Source: Curtobacterium sp. MCBD17_013
Lineage (GTDB): Bacteria; Actinomycetota; Actinomycetes; Actinomycetales; Microbacteriaceae
NCBI RefSeq assembly: GCF_003234565.1
Contig: NZ_QKTU01000001.1
Location: forward strand, 1-64,000
Direction: 5' to 3'
DNA length: 64,000 nucleotides
In this document: piece after piece, positions 17,350-25,458 of the stretch
Layout: every line of letters starts with the position of its first letter
Position numbering within the stretch: the first letter of the stretch is position 1
The notes under the pieces: generated by a model
The model's database searches: none
What the model saw: only the letters and a program-made list of their open reading frames with translations
Told to the model about the DNA's origin: nothing
Made by a program: the position numbers and the translations under genes

Positions 17350-19110
17350 ATGACGTCCACGACCGACACCGAGCAGGGCACCGGCCAGCAGAACGCCAAG
17401 AACCCCGGCATCGCCGTCAGCACCGTCTTTCCAACTGCCGGTGGCCACGACCCAGCAGCGCCACACGTGCGCAGCGCGACAGTCAGGGTCGACGCTGCCA
17501 GCACAGGCACCGCGATCACGCCGATCTGGGCCAGCCTCGGGTACGACGAGATCAACTGGACTTACACACCGACGGGCAAGCGCCTGCTGCGGACCATCGG
17601 CGACTTCTCGCCGACCGCGTTCCACGTACGACCCCACTACATCTTCATCAGCGGAACCGGATTCGGTCTCCCACACCAGGGCAGCGGCAACGTCTACCAC
17701 GAGGACGAGACCGGCACCCCGTTCTACGACTTCACGATCGCCGACCAGACCTACGACGCCATCGTGGAGGCTGGCCATCACGTGTTGGTGGAGCTCGGGT
17801 TCACGCCGCGCGACCTGGTGCCCGACCACGCCCACACCGAGCTCACGCTCACCGAGAGTCCCACCGTGTACAGCGCGTACGAAGCCGGGCAGTGGGGGTA
17901 CCCGCCCAAGGACTACGACAAGTGGGCCGGACTCGTGACCGCCCTCGCTGAACACGTCCTCGAGCGGTACGGCGAGGACGAGGTGTCGACCTGGCTCTGG
18001 GAACTCTGGAACGAGCCCGACATCTTCTACTGGCGCGGTACGCCCGAGGAGTTCGACCGTCTGTACGAGGTGACCGCGGCAGCCGTCCGCCGTGTGCTGC
18101 CGACTGCGAAGGTCGGAGGCCCCACCGTCACCGGGGGACCGGACGGGACCGGCTTCATGCGGCAGTTCCTGGCCTACGCGGACGAGCGGGACCTCCCGAT
18201 CGACTTCGTCTCGTTCCACACCAAGGGGTCGCACTTCACCCCCTGGCGGACGTACGGTCCGACGGGCGGTGAAGCGCCGGTCAAGGAGTCGCCGATGACG
18301 ACCAAGATGTTGTTCGAGATCCGGAGCCTCCTGCGCGTCATGGCGGAGTTCCCGCGGTACGCCGACGTACCCGCGATCGTGGACGAGTGCGACGCGGGTG
18401 TGCCCGCGCACTGGGGCGTCTACGACAACTCGAACTTCGGGTTCCAGAACACGGAGTACTACCCCGTGTTCCAAGCCAACCTCATGAAGAAGATCCTCGA
18501 CCTCAACGAGACCGAGGTGGCCTCGGTCCGCGAGGCCACCACCTGGAGCTTCTACTTCGAGGGTGAGCGCTACTTCGAGGGAACGCGTGCGCTCATGACG
18601 GCCGGGGGAGTCGAGAAGCCGTTCCTCAACGCCTACCGCCTCTTCGCGAAGCTGGGTGGGACCCGGATCGCCGCCGCGTCGGACGCAGCCTGGGACGTGA
18701 GGGAGCTCGACACCACGGCTCCTGCGAGCCCCCCGGAAGAGGTGGACGTCCTGGCCACACGCGCCGATGACGGCGAGGTCGCCGTGCTCGTGTACCGACA
18801 CACCGACGACCAGTACCAGTCCGATGACGTCGCGGCCTCGGTCACGGTGGACGTCTCCGGCCTGGCCGCGTCCGAGTACCGTCTGGAGCACTTCCGGATC
18901 GACGCCGAACACAGCAACGCCCACACGGTCTGGAAGGAGCTCGGTTCGCCCCAGGACCCCACTGAGGAGCAGCTGTCCGCGATCCACGCGCGGATGGGTC
19001 TCGAGCGCCTCGAGGACGAGCGGTCCCTCGACGTCGCGGACGGCGCAGCGAGGATCACGATCGAACTCCCGCTCGAGTCCGTATCGCTGCTCGTCCTGAG
19101 CCCGCGATGA
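17350..19110 (+). CDS. Glycoside hydrolase family 39 (beta-xylosidase-like)
   Basis: A 586-residue retaining glycosidase with no signal peptide, so it acts in the cytoplasm on the imported glycoside. The (beta/alpha)8 barrel shows the acid/base Glu222 in ELWNEPD and the nucleophile Glu346 in VDECDAG. The C-terminal part (about 440-586) is the beta-sandwich usual for GH39. Known GH39 activities include beta-xylosidase, alpha-L-iduronidase and beta-glucosidase, so the sugar released is uncertain. It sits between ABC permeases and two oxidoreductases, GntR-linked to a ketose kinase. This suggests that the aglycone is itself oxidised and phosphorylated. Confidence 0.85.
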   Translation: MTSTTDTEQGTGQQNAKNPGIAVSTVFPTAGGHDPAAPHVRSATVRVDAASTGTAITPIWASLGYDEINWTYTPTGKRLLRTIGDFSPTAFHVRPHYIFISGTGFGLPHQGSGNVYHEDETGTPFYDFTIADQTYDAIVEAGHHVLVELGFTPRDLVPDHAHTELTLTESPTVYSAYEAGQWGYPPKDYDKWAGLVTALAEHVLERYGEDEVSTWLWELWNEPDIFYWRGTPEEFDRLYEVTAAAVRRVLPTAKVGGPTVTGGPDGTGFMRQFLAYADERDLPIDFVSFHTKGSHFTPWRTYGPTGGEAPVKESPMTTKMLFEIRSLLRVMAEFPRYADVPAIVDECDAGVPAHWGVYDNSNFGFQNTEYYPVFQANLMKKILDLNETEVASVREATTWSFYFEGERYFEGTRALMTAGGVEKPFLNAYRLFAKLGGTRIAAASDAAWDVRELDTTAPASPPEEVDVLATRADDGEVAVLVYRHTDDQYQSDDVAASVTVDVSGLAASEYRLEHFRIDAEHSNAHTVWKELGSPQDPTEEQLSAIHARMGLERLEDERSLDVADGAARITIELPLESVSLLVLSPR

Positions 19111-19144
19111 CGACGCACCCGTTCTGCCGACCCTGGAGGCGCGC

Positions 19145-19981
19145 ATGACCGTTCCGACCATCGCCCTGAACAACGGCGTCGACGTGCCCCAGGTCGGGTA
19201 CGGCGTGTTCCAGATACCCCCCGACGGCGCACAGGAGGCGGTCGAGGCGGCGCTCGAGGCCGGGTACCGTCACATCGACACGGCAGCCGCCTACAACAAC
19301 GAGAGCGGTGTCGGTGCGGGGATCCGCGCGAGCGGTGTCCCTCGCGAGCAGGTATTCGTCACCACCAAGCTCCGCAACGGCGAGCAGGGCGCCGACAGCA
19401 CGCGCCGAGCGTTCGCTGCGAGCATCGAGCGCCTCGGCCTCGACTTCGTGGATCTCTACCTCATCCACTGGCCGTCTCCGGCGCGGGACGCCTACGTGGC
19501 GAGTTGGAAGGCGATGGAGCAGCTGTACCGCGACGGCGCGGTGCGCGCGATCGGGGTCTCGAACTTCCTCGTCCCGCACCTCGAGCGGCTACTGGACGAG
19601 ACCGAGATCGTGCCGGCGGTCGATCAGATCGAGATCCATCCGTCGTTTCAGCAGCGCGAGTTGGTCGAGTACGCCCGGTCGAAGGGCATCGCGATCGAGG
19701 CCTACTCACCGCTCGGGCAGGGTGCAGCCCTCCGGCACGGGACGATCGTGGCGATCGCGGAGCAGCACGGGGTGACGCCGGCGCAGGTCGTCCTGCGGTG
19801 GCACCTGCAGCGCGGCAACATCGTCATCCCCAAGTCCGCCGACCCCGGGCGGATGCGGACGAACCTCAACGTCTTCGGCTTCGACCTGACCGAGGACGAG
19901 GTCGCGGATCTCGACGCGCTCGAGGCGGGAGCGCGCGTCGGCGGGGACCCCGCCGTGTTCGAGATCTCCCAGATCCGCTGA
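19145..19981 (+). CDS. Aldo/keto reductase
   Basis: A 278-residue NADPH-dependent reductase of the 2,5-diketogluconate-reductase-like group. The catalytic tetrad is present: Asp45 and Tyr50 (HIDTAAAYNNE), Lys75 (TTKLRNG) and His108 (LIHWPSP). The C-terminal IPKSADPGRMRTN block is the NADP-phosphate-binding loop. It interconverts a carbonyl and an alcohol. In this operon it may act on the sugar or polyol freed by the GH39 enzyme. GGAGG stands before the ATG. Confidence 0.92.
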   Translation: MTVPTIALNNGVDVPQVGYGVFQIPPDGAQEAVEAALEAGYRHIDTAAAYNNESGVGAGIRASGVPREQVFVTTKLRNGEQGADSTRRAFAASIERLGLDFVDLYLIHWPSPARDAYVASWKAMEQLYRDGAVRAIGVSNFLVPHLERLLDETEIVPAVDQIEIHPSFQQRELVEYARSKGIAIEAYSPLGQGAALRHGTIVAIAEQHGVTPAQVVLRWHLQRGNIVIPKSADPGRMRTNLNVFGFDLTEDEVADLDALEAGARVGGDPAVFEISQIR

Positions 19982-20057
19982 GCACGGAGGGCGTCCTCCC
20001 GTCCGTCGTCCAGGTGCCGCCGACGCGGACCTGACCATCACCACGAAAAGAGAGAAC

Positions 20058-20828
20058 ATGACTTCCACCTTCCCTGCGGCACGCACCGCGATCGTCACCG
20101 GAGCGGCGTCGCCCCGCGGGATCGGTCGGGCGACCGTGTCACGCCTGGCCCGCGACGGATGGAACATCGGGATCATCGACCTGGACGGCGACGCGTGCCG
20201 TCAGCTGGCCGCGGAACTCGAGACGGAGTTCGGCATCAGAGCTGCCGGAGCCGGTGCGAACGTCGCTGACGAAGCGGCGGTCCGCGCTGCCGTCGGCGAG
20301 CTCGAGGCCGCGCTGCCCCAGATCGTCGCGCTCGTGAACATCGCCGGCATCAGCTCCGCCACGCCGTACCTCGACCTCGAACCCGGTGAGTGGGCGCGTG
20401 TGCTCGACGTGGACCTCAACGGCGTCCACTACGTCTCGCGACGCGTGGCCGAATCGATGGTCAAGAGCGGCGTCGGACGCATCGTCAGCATCTCGTCGGT
20501 GTCGGCCCAGCGCGGTGGCGGGACGTACAGCAAGACCCCGTACTCGGTCGCCAAGGCCGGCGTGATCGGACTCACCCGCGCGCTCGCTCGGGAGCTCGGT
20601 CCGCTCGGTGTCACCGTCAACGCGATCGCCCCCGGCCCGATCGACACCGACATCATGGGCGGCACGCTCACCGACGAGCGCAAGGCGGCGATGGCCGCGG
20701 ACCTGCTGGTCGGGCGCGTCGGCACGGTGGACGACATCGCCGTCGCCGTCGAGTTCCTTGTCCGCGAGGACACGGCGTTCATCACGGGGCACACACTGAA
20801 TGTCGATGGTGGGCTCTACATGAACTGA
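20058..20828 (+). CDS. SDR family oxidoreductase
   Basis: A 256-residue classical short-chain dehydrogenase. The coenzyme motif is slightly expanded (TGAASPRGIGR, 14-24). The NAG motif reads NIAG (94-97). The catalytic Ser is near residue 147 and Tyr162 and Lys166 are in PYSVAKAG; the NAIAPGPIDTD and HTLNVDGGLYMN ends are typical. It probably oxidises a polyol or sugar alcohol to the ketose used by the DhaK-like kinase; this is inferred from the locus. It is the last gene of the GntR-controlled operon and a 12-bp hairpin follows it. Confidence 0.9.
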   Translation: MTSTFPAARTAIVTGAASPRGIGRATVSRLARDGWNIGIIDLDGDACRQLAAELETEFGIRAAGAGANVADEAAVRAAVGELEAALPQIVALVNIAGISSATPYLDLEPGEWARVLDVDLNGVHYVSRRVAESMVKSGVGRIVSISSVSAQRGGGTYSKTPYSVAKAGVIGLTRALARELGPLGVTVNAIAPGPIDTDIMGGTLTDERKAAMAADLLVGRVGTVDDIAVAVEFLVREDTAFITGHTLNVDGGLYMN

Positions 20829-20844
20829 CCGCCCTGGGCACGCA

Positions 20845-20883
20845 GACGACAAGTGCGCGGGCGGGCGCGGGGCACTTGTCGTC
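20845..20883 (+). terminator. Hairpin built from the CGACGACAAGTGC repeat
   Basis: GACGACAAGTGC (20845-20856) pairs perfectly with GCACTTGTCGTC (20872-20883) around a G-rich 15-base loop, 17 bases after the SDR stop. The arms are the core of the dispersed intergenic repeat family, so here the repeat is placed as a terminator. Confidence 0.6.
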
Positions 20884-20941
20884 CACGTGCGCACGTGCGG
20901 TGGTGCAGGCGTGGTTGGTGGTCATCTCGGCGCCGAGGACG

Positions 20942-21100
20942 TCATGGCGTTGATGCACGCGCCGCAGTGACGGGTTCCGACAGGCGCACCTCGAACCAGC
21001 GCTCCGCCAGATCTGCCAGCTCCTCGCCCGTGAGGGGCAAGCCCTCCGCCGTCAGGTCCAGGAGCGGATCGGCCCCGTGGCGGTCGCCCGACGTGCTCAA
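20942..21100 (-). CDS. Small hypothetical protein (52 aa, TTG start)
   Basis: A 52-residue open frame in the same phase as the small gene upstream of it, which ends 15 bases before. It has GC-rich third positions and an amphipathic central helix (LTGEELADLAERWFEVRL). The only start is a TTG at 21100 without a clear Shine-Dalgarno site. It may be a real small protein translated by re-initiation, or a relic. No family is recognised. Confidence 0.35.
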   Translation of the reverse strand: MSTSGDRHGADPLLDLTAEGLPLTGEELADLAERWFEVRLSEPVTAARASTP

Positions 21101-21115
21101 GACTGTCGAGCGGGG

Positions 21116-21313
21116 TCAGTCCTCCTCGTCGGCGGCCGATTCGGGCTCGACCTGCGTCTCCGCCATCCGGTTCCGGAGCTCGTCGGCCATGCTCGAGGCG
21201 CCTTCGCTCCCGTGGTCGTTGTCCACCTGCTCGATCAGGCCCGCCAGCTTCTCCTTGTTCGTCGCGTCGGTGGCGCCGTCCATGACGGGCTCGGTCTGCT
21301 CGTTGTCGCTCAT
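21116..21313 (-). CDS. Small acidic hypothetical protein
   Basis: A 65-residue, strongly acidic protein beginning MSDNEQTEP, with a central helix-prone stretch (KEKLAGLIEQVDND) and an acidic tail ending ESAADEED. The frame can be extended upstream to 21442, but the Arg-rich extension crosses an intergenic repeat and is rejected. No Shine-Dalgarno site is obvious. Small acidic proteins of this kind are common in Microbacteriaceae genomes without known function. Confidence 0.6.
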   Translation of the reverse strand: MSDNEQTEPVMDGATDATNKEKLAGLIEQVDNDHGSEGASSMADELRNRMAETQVEPESAADEED

Positions 21314-21374
21314 GGCGCGGACGCTACGCGCGGTGCCTCCGTGTCGCGGCGCGTCGATCGCGCCGATGGCGCGT

Positions 21375-21425
21375 GTCGACGACAAGCGGTCGGTCGGACG
21401 ACCGCGCCCGCGTCGTCGGCGCGCG
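21375..21425. repeat. Intergenic inverted repeat (CGACGACAAG family)
   Basis: GACGAC (21378-21383), followed by AAGCGGTCGGTCGG, pairs with GTCGTC (21412-21417) followed by GGCGCGCGC. It is another member of the dispersed family, placed between the small acidic gene and the nucleotidyltransferase gene. Confidence 0.45.
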
Positions 21426-21438
21426 CTTCTCGCCAGCG

Positions 21439-22164
21439 TCAATCCGATGCGAGGGCGATCCGAATGACCTCCACCGCGTCCGGGTCAACGCCAGCGCGCC
21501 GGCTCAGCGACGGGTCTCGCTTGATGCGCGCTACGGCCGCGAGCAATCGACGCCGCTCCGTGGCGGTCAGGTCGATCCCGAGCGCGTCACGACGCTCGAC
21601 CAGCGCTGCGAGTGTGGCGATGTCCACAAGGTGACGGGAGTTGTCCTGTCCGACGAGTGCGTCGGCCGCCGCGGCCTTGCTCACGAGTGCGCCCTGCAGT
21701 GTCGGGCGGAGCAGACGCCCAACGCGTCCGTTCACGTCGACCTCGATTTCGGAGGCACGATAGAGCGCGCCCTGCGTGCCGGGCGCCGCGATCGTCGTCC
21801 CTCCGCGGACACCGCGCCGACTGTCAGCACGCTCGCCGAGGAATCGAGCCTGCAGGACATCGATCTGAGCCCCTTCTCGGACCCACCGATGTTGGTGCCC
21901 CTCGAATGAAGTCCCGTCTGGCTCGAATCCGAGGTCGGCGAGCACCCGCGTGAGATCCCAGAGAATCTGTGGACGTGCGCGGACGTCGAGCGCGACGTCA
22001 GCGTCCTGGGTCGGACGTGCGCTCGCAGAGCCCCGCTCCCAGCACAGCGACTGCACCATCTGGCCGCCGACGAGGATCCAGTCCCGCGGCAGTCGTTCGT
22101 ACGCATCGAACAGCGCATGCCATGCAGCTGCCTGCGCAGGCGCGAGGGCCGGCGCAACGATCAC
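21439..22164 (-). CDS. AbiEii-like nucleotidyltransferase (putative toxin)
   Basis: A 241-residue protein with a minimal nucleotidyltransferase signature: ILVGGQMVQSL (helix and GG), then RPTQDADVALDV with the paired catalytic Asp residues, then a third acidic position in AQIDVLQARF. The layout matches AbiEii/AbiGii-type toxins, which transfer nucleotides to tRNA or other acceptors and cause growth arrest or abortive infection. Its GTG start overlaps the stop of the upstream gene (GTGA), the usual coupling of antitoxin to toxin. The exact family is assigned by motif and context only. Confidence 0.65.
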   Translation of the reverse strand: MIVAPALAPAQAAAWHALFDAYERLPRDWILVGGQMVQSLCWERGSASARPTQDADVALDVRARPQILWDLTRVLADLGFEPDGTSFEGHQHRWVREGAQIDVLQARFLGERADSRRGVRGGTTIAAPGTQGALYRASEIEVDVNGRVGRLLRPTLQGALVSKAAAADALVGQDNSRHLVDIATLAALVERRDALGIDLTATERRRLLAAVARIKRDPSLSRRAGVDPDAVEVIRIALASD

Positions 22165-22820
22165 TCGTTCGTTCCTCGAAGGAGCTGTGCCAGCCGAGCT
22201 CGCTCTCGTGGGCCGCCGTCCGTTGCGAGATCGAGGAGCAACGTCGACAGCGGGAGCGTGGCAGGCAGACCGTCAGCCTCGACATGGAGAGCGACGTTCG
22301 GGAACACAGATTCTCGGAGCAGGAACTCGCGCCGCAGGCTGTCCAAGTCCTGCTCCGTCACATGGGCTTCGAGGAAGTCAGGAGCGGTGATCTCCGCACG
22401 AGGATCGCTGACGCCGCCGAGAACGAGGCGATCGTCCGACCGAAGATCGGCCATGTCGGCAGGTTGCACGAACAGCATCAGAGGTCGCTGCAGGACGCGA
22501 GGGCGGAACCAGGTGGTGAAGACGTCGGCCGCGTGTTCGTCGTGGCGGAGGGCGTGGAGCCGTGCATCGAGGCGATGACGCTCGGTCGGACGCAGTGAGG
22601 CTCGCAGTGCGTCGCTCCCGTCGATCATCGACAGGAGCGCGGCGGCCGTGCGTTGCGCCAGCGGACGACTCCGCTGAGGACGCAGCCGTTCGCCGTCGTC
22701 GATGAGCCAGACGCCGCTCGCCTTTCGAGCCGTCAGGACTCCCCGGCGCGCTGCTTTGCGGACGATCTGCTCAGAGAGACCGTACTGGTGCGCGTAGTCG
22801 CCGATGCTCACCTCAGCCAT
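22161..22820 (-). CDS. Putative AbiEi-like antitoxin with N-terminal helix-turn-helix
   Basis: A 219-residue protein whose first 50 residues resemble a helix-turn-helix of the excisionase/AbiEi type (IGDYAHQYGLSEQIVRKAARRG, with a Trp-Leu-Ile-Asp-Asp wing). The remainder is alpha/beta without a recognised catalytic motif. TACACT lies seven bases before the ATG at 22820, so the mRNA may be leaderless; a GTG at 22826 is the alternative. It is coupled to the nucleotidyltransferase gene, supporting antitoxin and autorepressor roles. The family name is inferred. Confidence 0.55.
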   Translation of the reverse strand: MAEVSIGDYAHQYGLSEQIVRKAARRGVLTARKASGVWLIDDGERLRPQRSRPLAQRTAAALLSMIDGSDALRASLRPTERHRLDARLHALRHDEHAADVFTTWFRPRVLQRPLMLFVQPADMADLRSDDRLVLGGVSDPRAEITAPDFLEAHVTEQDLDSLRREFLLRESVFPNVALHVEADGLPATLPLSTLLLDLATDGGPRERARLAQLLRGTNE

Positions 22821-22858
22821 GCACACAAGTGTAACGTCGGTGGTCGACTAGTGTGCAT
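22819..22858. promoter_or_regulatory. Inverted repeat at the antitoxin promoter
   Basis: ATGCACAC (22819-22826) and GTGTGCAT (22851-22858) are perfect inverted copies with centres 32 bp apart, and ACAC-AA-GTGT lies at 22823-22832. They flank the likely -10 box of the antitoxin gene and are candidate autoregulatory operators, as known for AbiEi-type proteins. Confidence 0.45.
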
Positions 22859-22907
22859 CCGTCAGTGCGGGCAATCGAACCGTCGGCGGTGTCTGGCGGA
22901 CCAGTGA

Positions 22908-22976
22908 GACGCGCACGCGGAAGACAAGGGCGCGGTCGGACGACGGCGCCCTCGTCGTCGACACGCGCAGTTGCGG
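22908..22976. repeat. Intergenic inverted repeat (CGACGAC/GTCGTCG)
   Basis: A further diverged copy of the dispersed family: GACGCGCACGCGGAAGACAAG at one side and CTCGTCGTCGACACGCGCAG at the other, around a GGACGACGGCGCC core. It lies just after the SDR stop at 22982 (reverse strand) and may act as its terminator. Confidence 0.4.
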
Positions 22977-22981
22977 CAGCG

Positions 22982-23749
22982 CTACGCCTGCGGCGGCTGC
23001 CCGTTGCTCGCGGTCGTCCCGCCGTCGACCGGCAGGATCGCCCCGGTGATGAACGACGCCTCGTCGCTCGCCAGGAACAGGATCGCGGCGGCGACCTCCT
23101 CGGGCTGACCCCCGCGGCCCAGGGCGATCCGCTCGGCGAACGCCTGCTTGAGCTCCTCGTTCTGCGCCTGCTGCTGCGTCATGTCCGTCCAGATGAGCCC
23201 GGGCGCCACCGCGTTGACGCGCACCCCGTGCTCCCCGTTGTCGAGCGCCGCCGCCCGCGTGAAGTTGCTCACGCCGCCCTTCGCCGCGTTGTACGGGCTC
23301 ATGCGCCAGTCGCCGCTCATGCCCGACACGCTCGAGGTGTTCACGATCGACCCCTTCGTCTCGCGCAGGTGGGGGAGCGCTGCGCGCGTGCCGTAGAACA
23401 CGGCGGACAGGTCGGTCTCGATGACGCGGCGCCACTCCTCCGGCTCGATCTCGGTGATGTCGCCCGAGGTGAACGTCCCCGCGTTGTTCACGAGCACGTC
23501 GAGGCGGCCGTAGGTGTCGACGGCGGTGCGCACGGCCTCCTCCATCGTCGCCGGTTGCGCGACGTCGCCGGTGATCGTGGTCACGGCACCGTCCGGGAGG
23601 CTCGCAGCGGTCTCCGCGATCTTCTCGCCGACGGAGTCCACGGCCACCACGCGGGCACCCTCGCCGACGAACGCGCGCACCGTCGCCGCGCCGATCCCGG
23701 AGCCCGCTCCGGTGACGATCGCGACCTTGTTCTCGAATCGGTTGGGCAT
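22982..23749 (-). CDS. SDR family oxidoreductase
   Basis: A 255-residue classical short-chain dehydrogenase. TGAGSGIG is at residues 13-20, NNAGTFTSG in the middle, and the catalytic Ser-Tyr-Lys are in NTSSVSG and SPYNAAKGG. The end (FITGAILPVDGGTTASNG) is typical of the glucose-1-dehydrogenase/FabG-like group. GAGGAACC precedes the ATG at 23749. It stands alone, divergent from the small gene pair at 23902. The substrate is unknown. Confidence 0.9.
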   Translation of the reverse strand: MPNRFENKVAIVTGAGSGIGAATVRAFVGEGARVVAVDSVGEKIAETAASLPDGAVTTITGDVAQPATMEEAVRTAVDTYGRLDVLVNNAGTFTSGDITEIEPEEWRRVIETDLSAVFYGTRAALPHLRETKGSIVNTSSVSGMSGDWRMSPYNAAKGGVSNFTRAAALDNGEHGVRVNAVAPGLIWTDMTQQQAQNEELKQAFAERIALGRGGQPEEVAAAILFLASDEASFITGAILPVDGGTTASNGQPPQA

Positions 23750-23901
23750 GGTGGTTCCTCTCATCGGTGGCGGGTGCGGTGCCTCCATTGACCCACCACC
23801 GCGCTCGGCGGCACTCAGCCGGGAGGCTCGGCTGCAGCCCGTCGGTTCGATGCCTGTGGACGCGGGTCCGGACCGTCGAGCGCCCGAATAGGATCCGGGG
23901 C

Positions 23902-24093
23902 GTGACGACATCGACGCCCCGCGAGCTCGCGGTGGAGCTCGGGTACCGGGACGAGACGCGTCCGGGCGCGGTCGTTCGCAGGTACCTGCGACAGCGGTAC
24001 CCGGAGCACCCGAAGCACGAGCGCTGGGTCCTCGACGACGCACAGGCCGACGACGTGCGTGCCCACGTCCCACGTGCGGAGCCGCGCGGGTGA
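23902..24093 (+). CDS. Small HTH-like hypothetical protein
   Basis: A 63-residue protein (GTG start at 23902, after GGATCCGGGG). The pattern TPRELAVELGY, then VVRRYLRQRYP, then RWVLDDAQADDVRAHV looks like a small helix-turn-helix-type domain. It is seen in many actinobacterial small proteins and at the end of Lsr2-like proteins. DNA binding is a guess. Its last four bases overlap the next GTG. Confidence 0.55.
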   Translation: MTTSTPRELAVELGYRDETRPGAVVRRYLRQRYPEHPKHERWVLDDAQADDVRAHVPRAEPRG

Positions 24094-24443
24094 GAGCGCC
24101 AGCGCTGTTCTCGAAGGTCGCGAAGTGGCGCCGTGACGCCATCGTCGCGGCCGCCCAGGCTCAACACCGCCTCGGCGAGATCGTGCTCGAGTGCGAGGTC
24201 TGGATCGCCTTCGACACCCGCGAGGTGGCGTTCTCGCAATCGGACGCCAAGGAGACCCACGGCGGTAGCTTCGACGCCGACGACGTCCTCGCGCACTGGA
24301 TGCGGTTCCTCGAGGAGCCCGGCGGGCGGTGGATCATCCCGCACCTGCAGGCGATGACGCGCGGCGAGGACGTGCGGAGCGCCGTGCTCGCGGACTACGA
24401 ACAGCAGAACGGCGGCGGGGAGCCGGAGACCGTGCTCTGGTAG
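24090..24443 (+). CDS. Hypothetical protein
   Basis: A 117-residue protein coupled to the small HTH-like gene by a GTGA overlap. It is mixed alpha/beta, with the stretches VLECEVWIAFDTREVAF, HWMRFLEEPGGRWIIPHLQAMTRG and an acidic C-terminus. There is no signal peptide or membrane segment and no known family. Confidence 0.55.
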   Translation: MRAPALFSKVAKWRRDAIVAAAQAQHRLGEIVLECEVWIAFDTREVAFSQSDAKETHGGSFDADDVLAHWMRFLEEPGGRWIIPHLQAMTRGEDVRSAVLADYEQQNGGGEPETVLW

Positions 24444-24593
24444 ACGGGCGTAGGCGACTGCAGCGAACGGCATACGACGGCTGCTGCACACGATTCCGAC
24501 AAGTGGGCTCCCGCACTCGAACGGGCCCTGACTCCGCGGTCAGGGGGCTCGCGCCGCTGAGGCGGACGCCTGTCGGTGCTCTACCGTTGCACG

Positions 24594-24956
24594 GTGACCT
24601 CTGTGTACCCGCCCTCCGATGCGCGTCGCTCCTTGGCGGCGGTGTACTTCGTCTGGCTGTTTCTCGGGCTCTTTGGCGGCCACCGCTTCTATCTCTCGCG
24701 GACGGGTTCCGGCTTCCTATATCTGTGTACGGGCGGACTTTTCCTTGTCGGATGGATCTGCGACGGCTTTGCCCTGCCACGGTTGGTAGGAGCGGAAGTT
24801 GCTCAGGGAACGGAATCTCCGCGCGGAATGAATAGGCGGCGAAGTGGCAGGAGAGCAGAGCGCTTCGCCGCAACCGCGTTCTGGGGCGGGGTGTCTGGTC
24901 TCACGGGCAAGCGCGTTCCGCAATACGTTCGCCGCGAAGCTCGGCGGATGAGGTAG
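24594..24956 (+). CDS. TM2 domain membrane protein
   Basis: A 120-residue small membrane protein. Residues about 15-65 form a TM2 domain: a first span (VYFVWLFLGLFGG), the conserved HRFYLSRTGSGFLYL turn and a second span (GGLFLVGWICDGFALPRLV). The C-terminal 50 residues are Arg-rich and probably cytoplasmic. GTG 24594 is taken as start; GTG 24576 is possible. Third-position GC is lower than in neighbours (codons such as TTT, TAT, CTA), the first sign of atypical composition before the defence island. Function of TM2 proteins is not settled. Confidence 0.65.
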   Translation: MTSVYPPSDARRSLAAVYFVWLFLGLFGGHRFYLSRTGSGFLYLCTGGLFLVGWICDGFALPRLVGAEVAQGTESPRGMNRRRSGRRAERFAATAFWGGVSGLTGKRVPQYVRREARRMR

Positions 24957-25300
24957 GTATTCCTAAGTAGCTGTCGTCCTGTCCGCCTTTCAGTCGCCCC
25001 CGTGCACGGTCGTCGAGCTCGAACGAGTTCATCGTCCGTCGTGGGGTTGAGGTAAGTACCGGCAAGGCGACGTCGACCGTGCCGTCGTTGTATCCACCTC
25101 GTCGCAGTCCCCGAACAGGTGCAGCGAGTAGGTCGGCTGCTTCGTGACCAGTAGTCCGACGTTCCTTTCGTCGACGATCGAGACGTCGTACGAGAACGGG
25201 CAGTACTCGGGCATCGACGCCGAGATCGACGCCGCGAACTTCGCCACGACCCATCGGACCGCCGCGATCGCGTCGGCTTTCGGGGCGCGGTTCGGTAGGT
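24901..25300 (-). pseudogene. Probable frameshifted gene remnant
   Basis: The 500-bp gap before mcrB has no intact gene, but the reverse strand carries two protein-like stretches in different phases. The first (to a stop at 25029) contains FAASISASMPEYCPFSYDV, SIVDERNVGLLVTKQP and SLHLFGDCDE. Changing phase near 25095 continues as GGYNDGTVDVALPVL and TMNSFELDDRARGRLKGGQD, ending at 24901. One indel would join them. Alternatively they are two tiny genes with an ATGA overlap at 25029-25032. No family is recognised. Confidence 0.3.
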
Positions 25301-25458
25301 CACGCCGACGTCAGCAACGGGGAGCGCGCTCCTTGCGCATCGACCCGTGGGCCGAGCTTGGGGGAGGGCTCAGGAGGCTCACGTCGTTGGCGCTTCCAGG
25401 CTCTACGCTTCAAGTTGACGCTGCCTCGCGAAGACGGAGGCTCGACAGGAGGTCCTGC

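Noticed and set aside
16330..19173. Reverse open frame of 947 codons over permease and GH39 genes
   Set aside because: Complement of strongly coding frames with clear GH39 and permease motifs on the plus strand.
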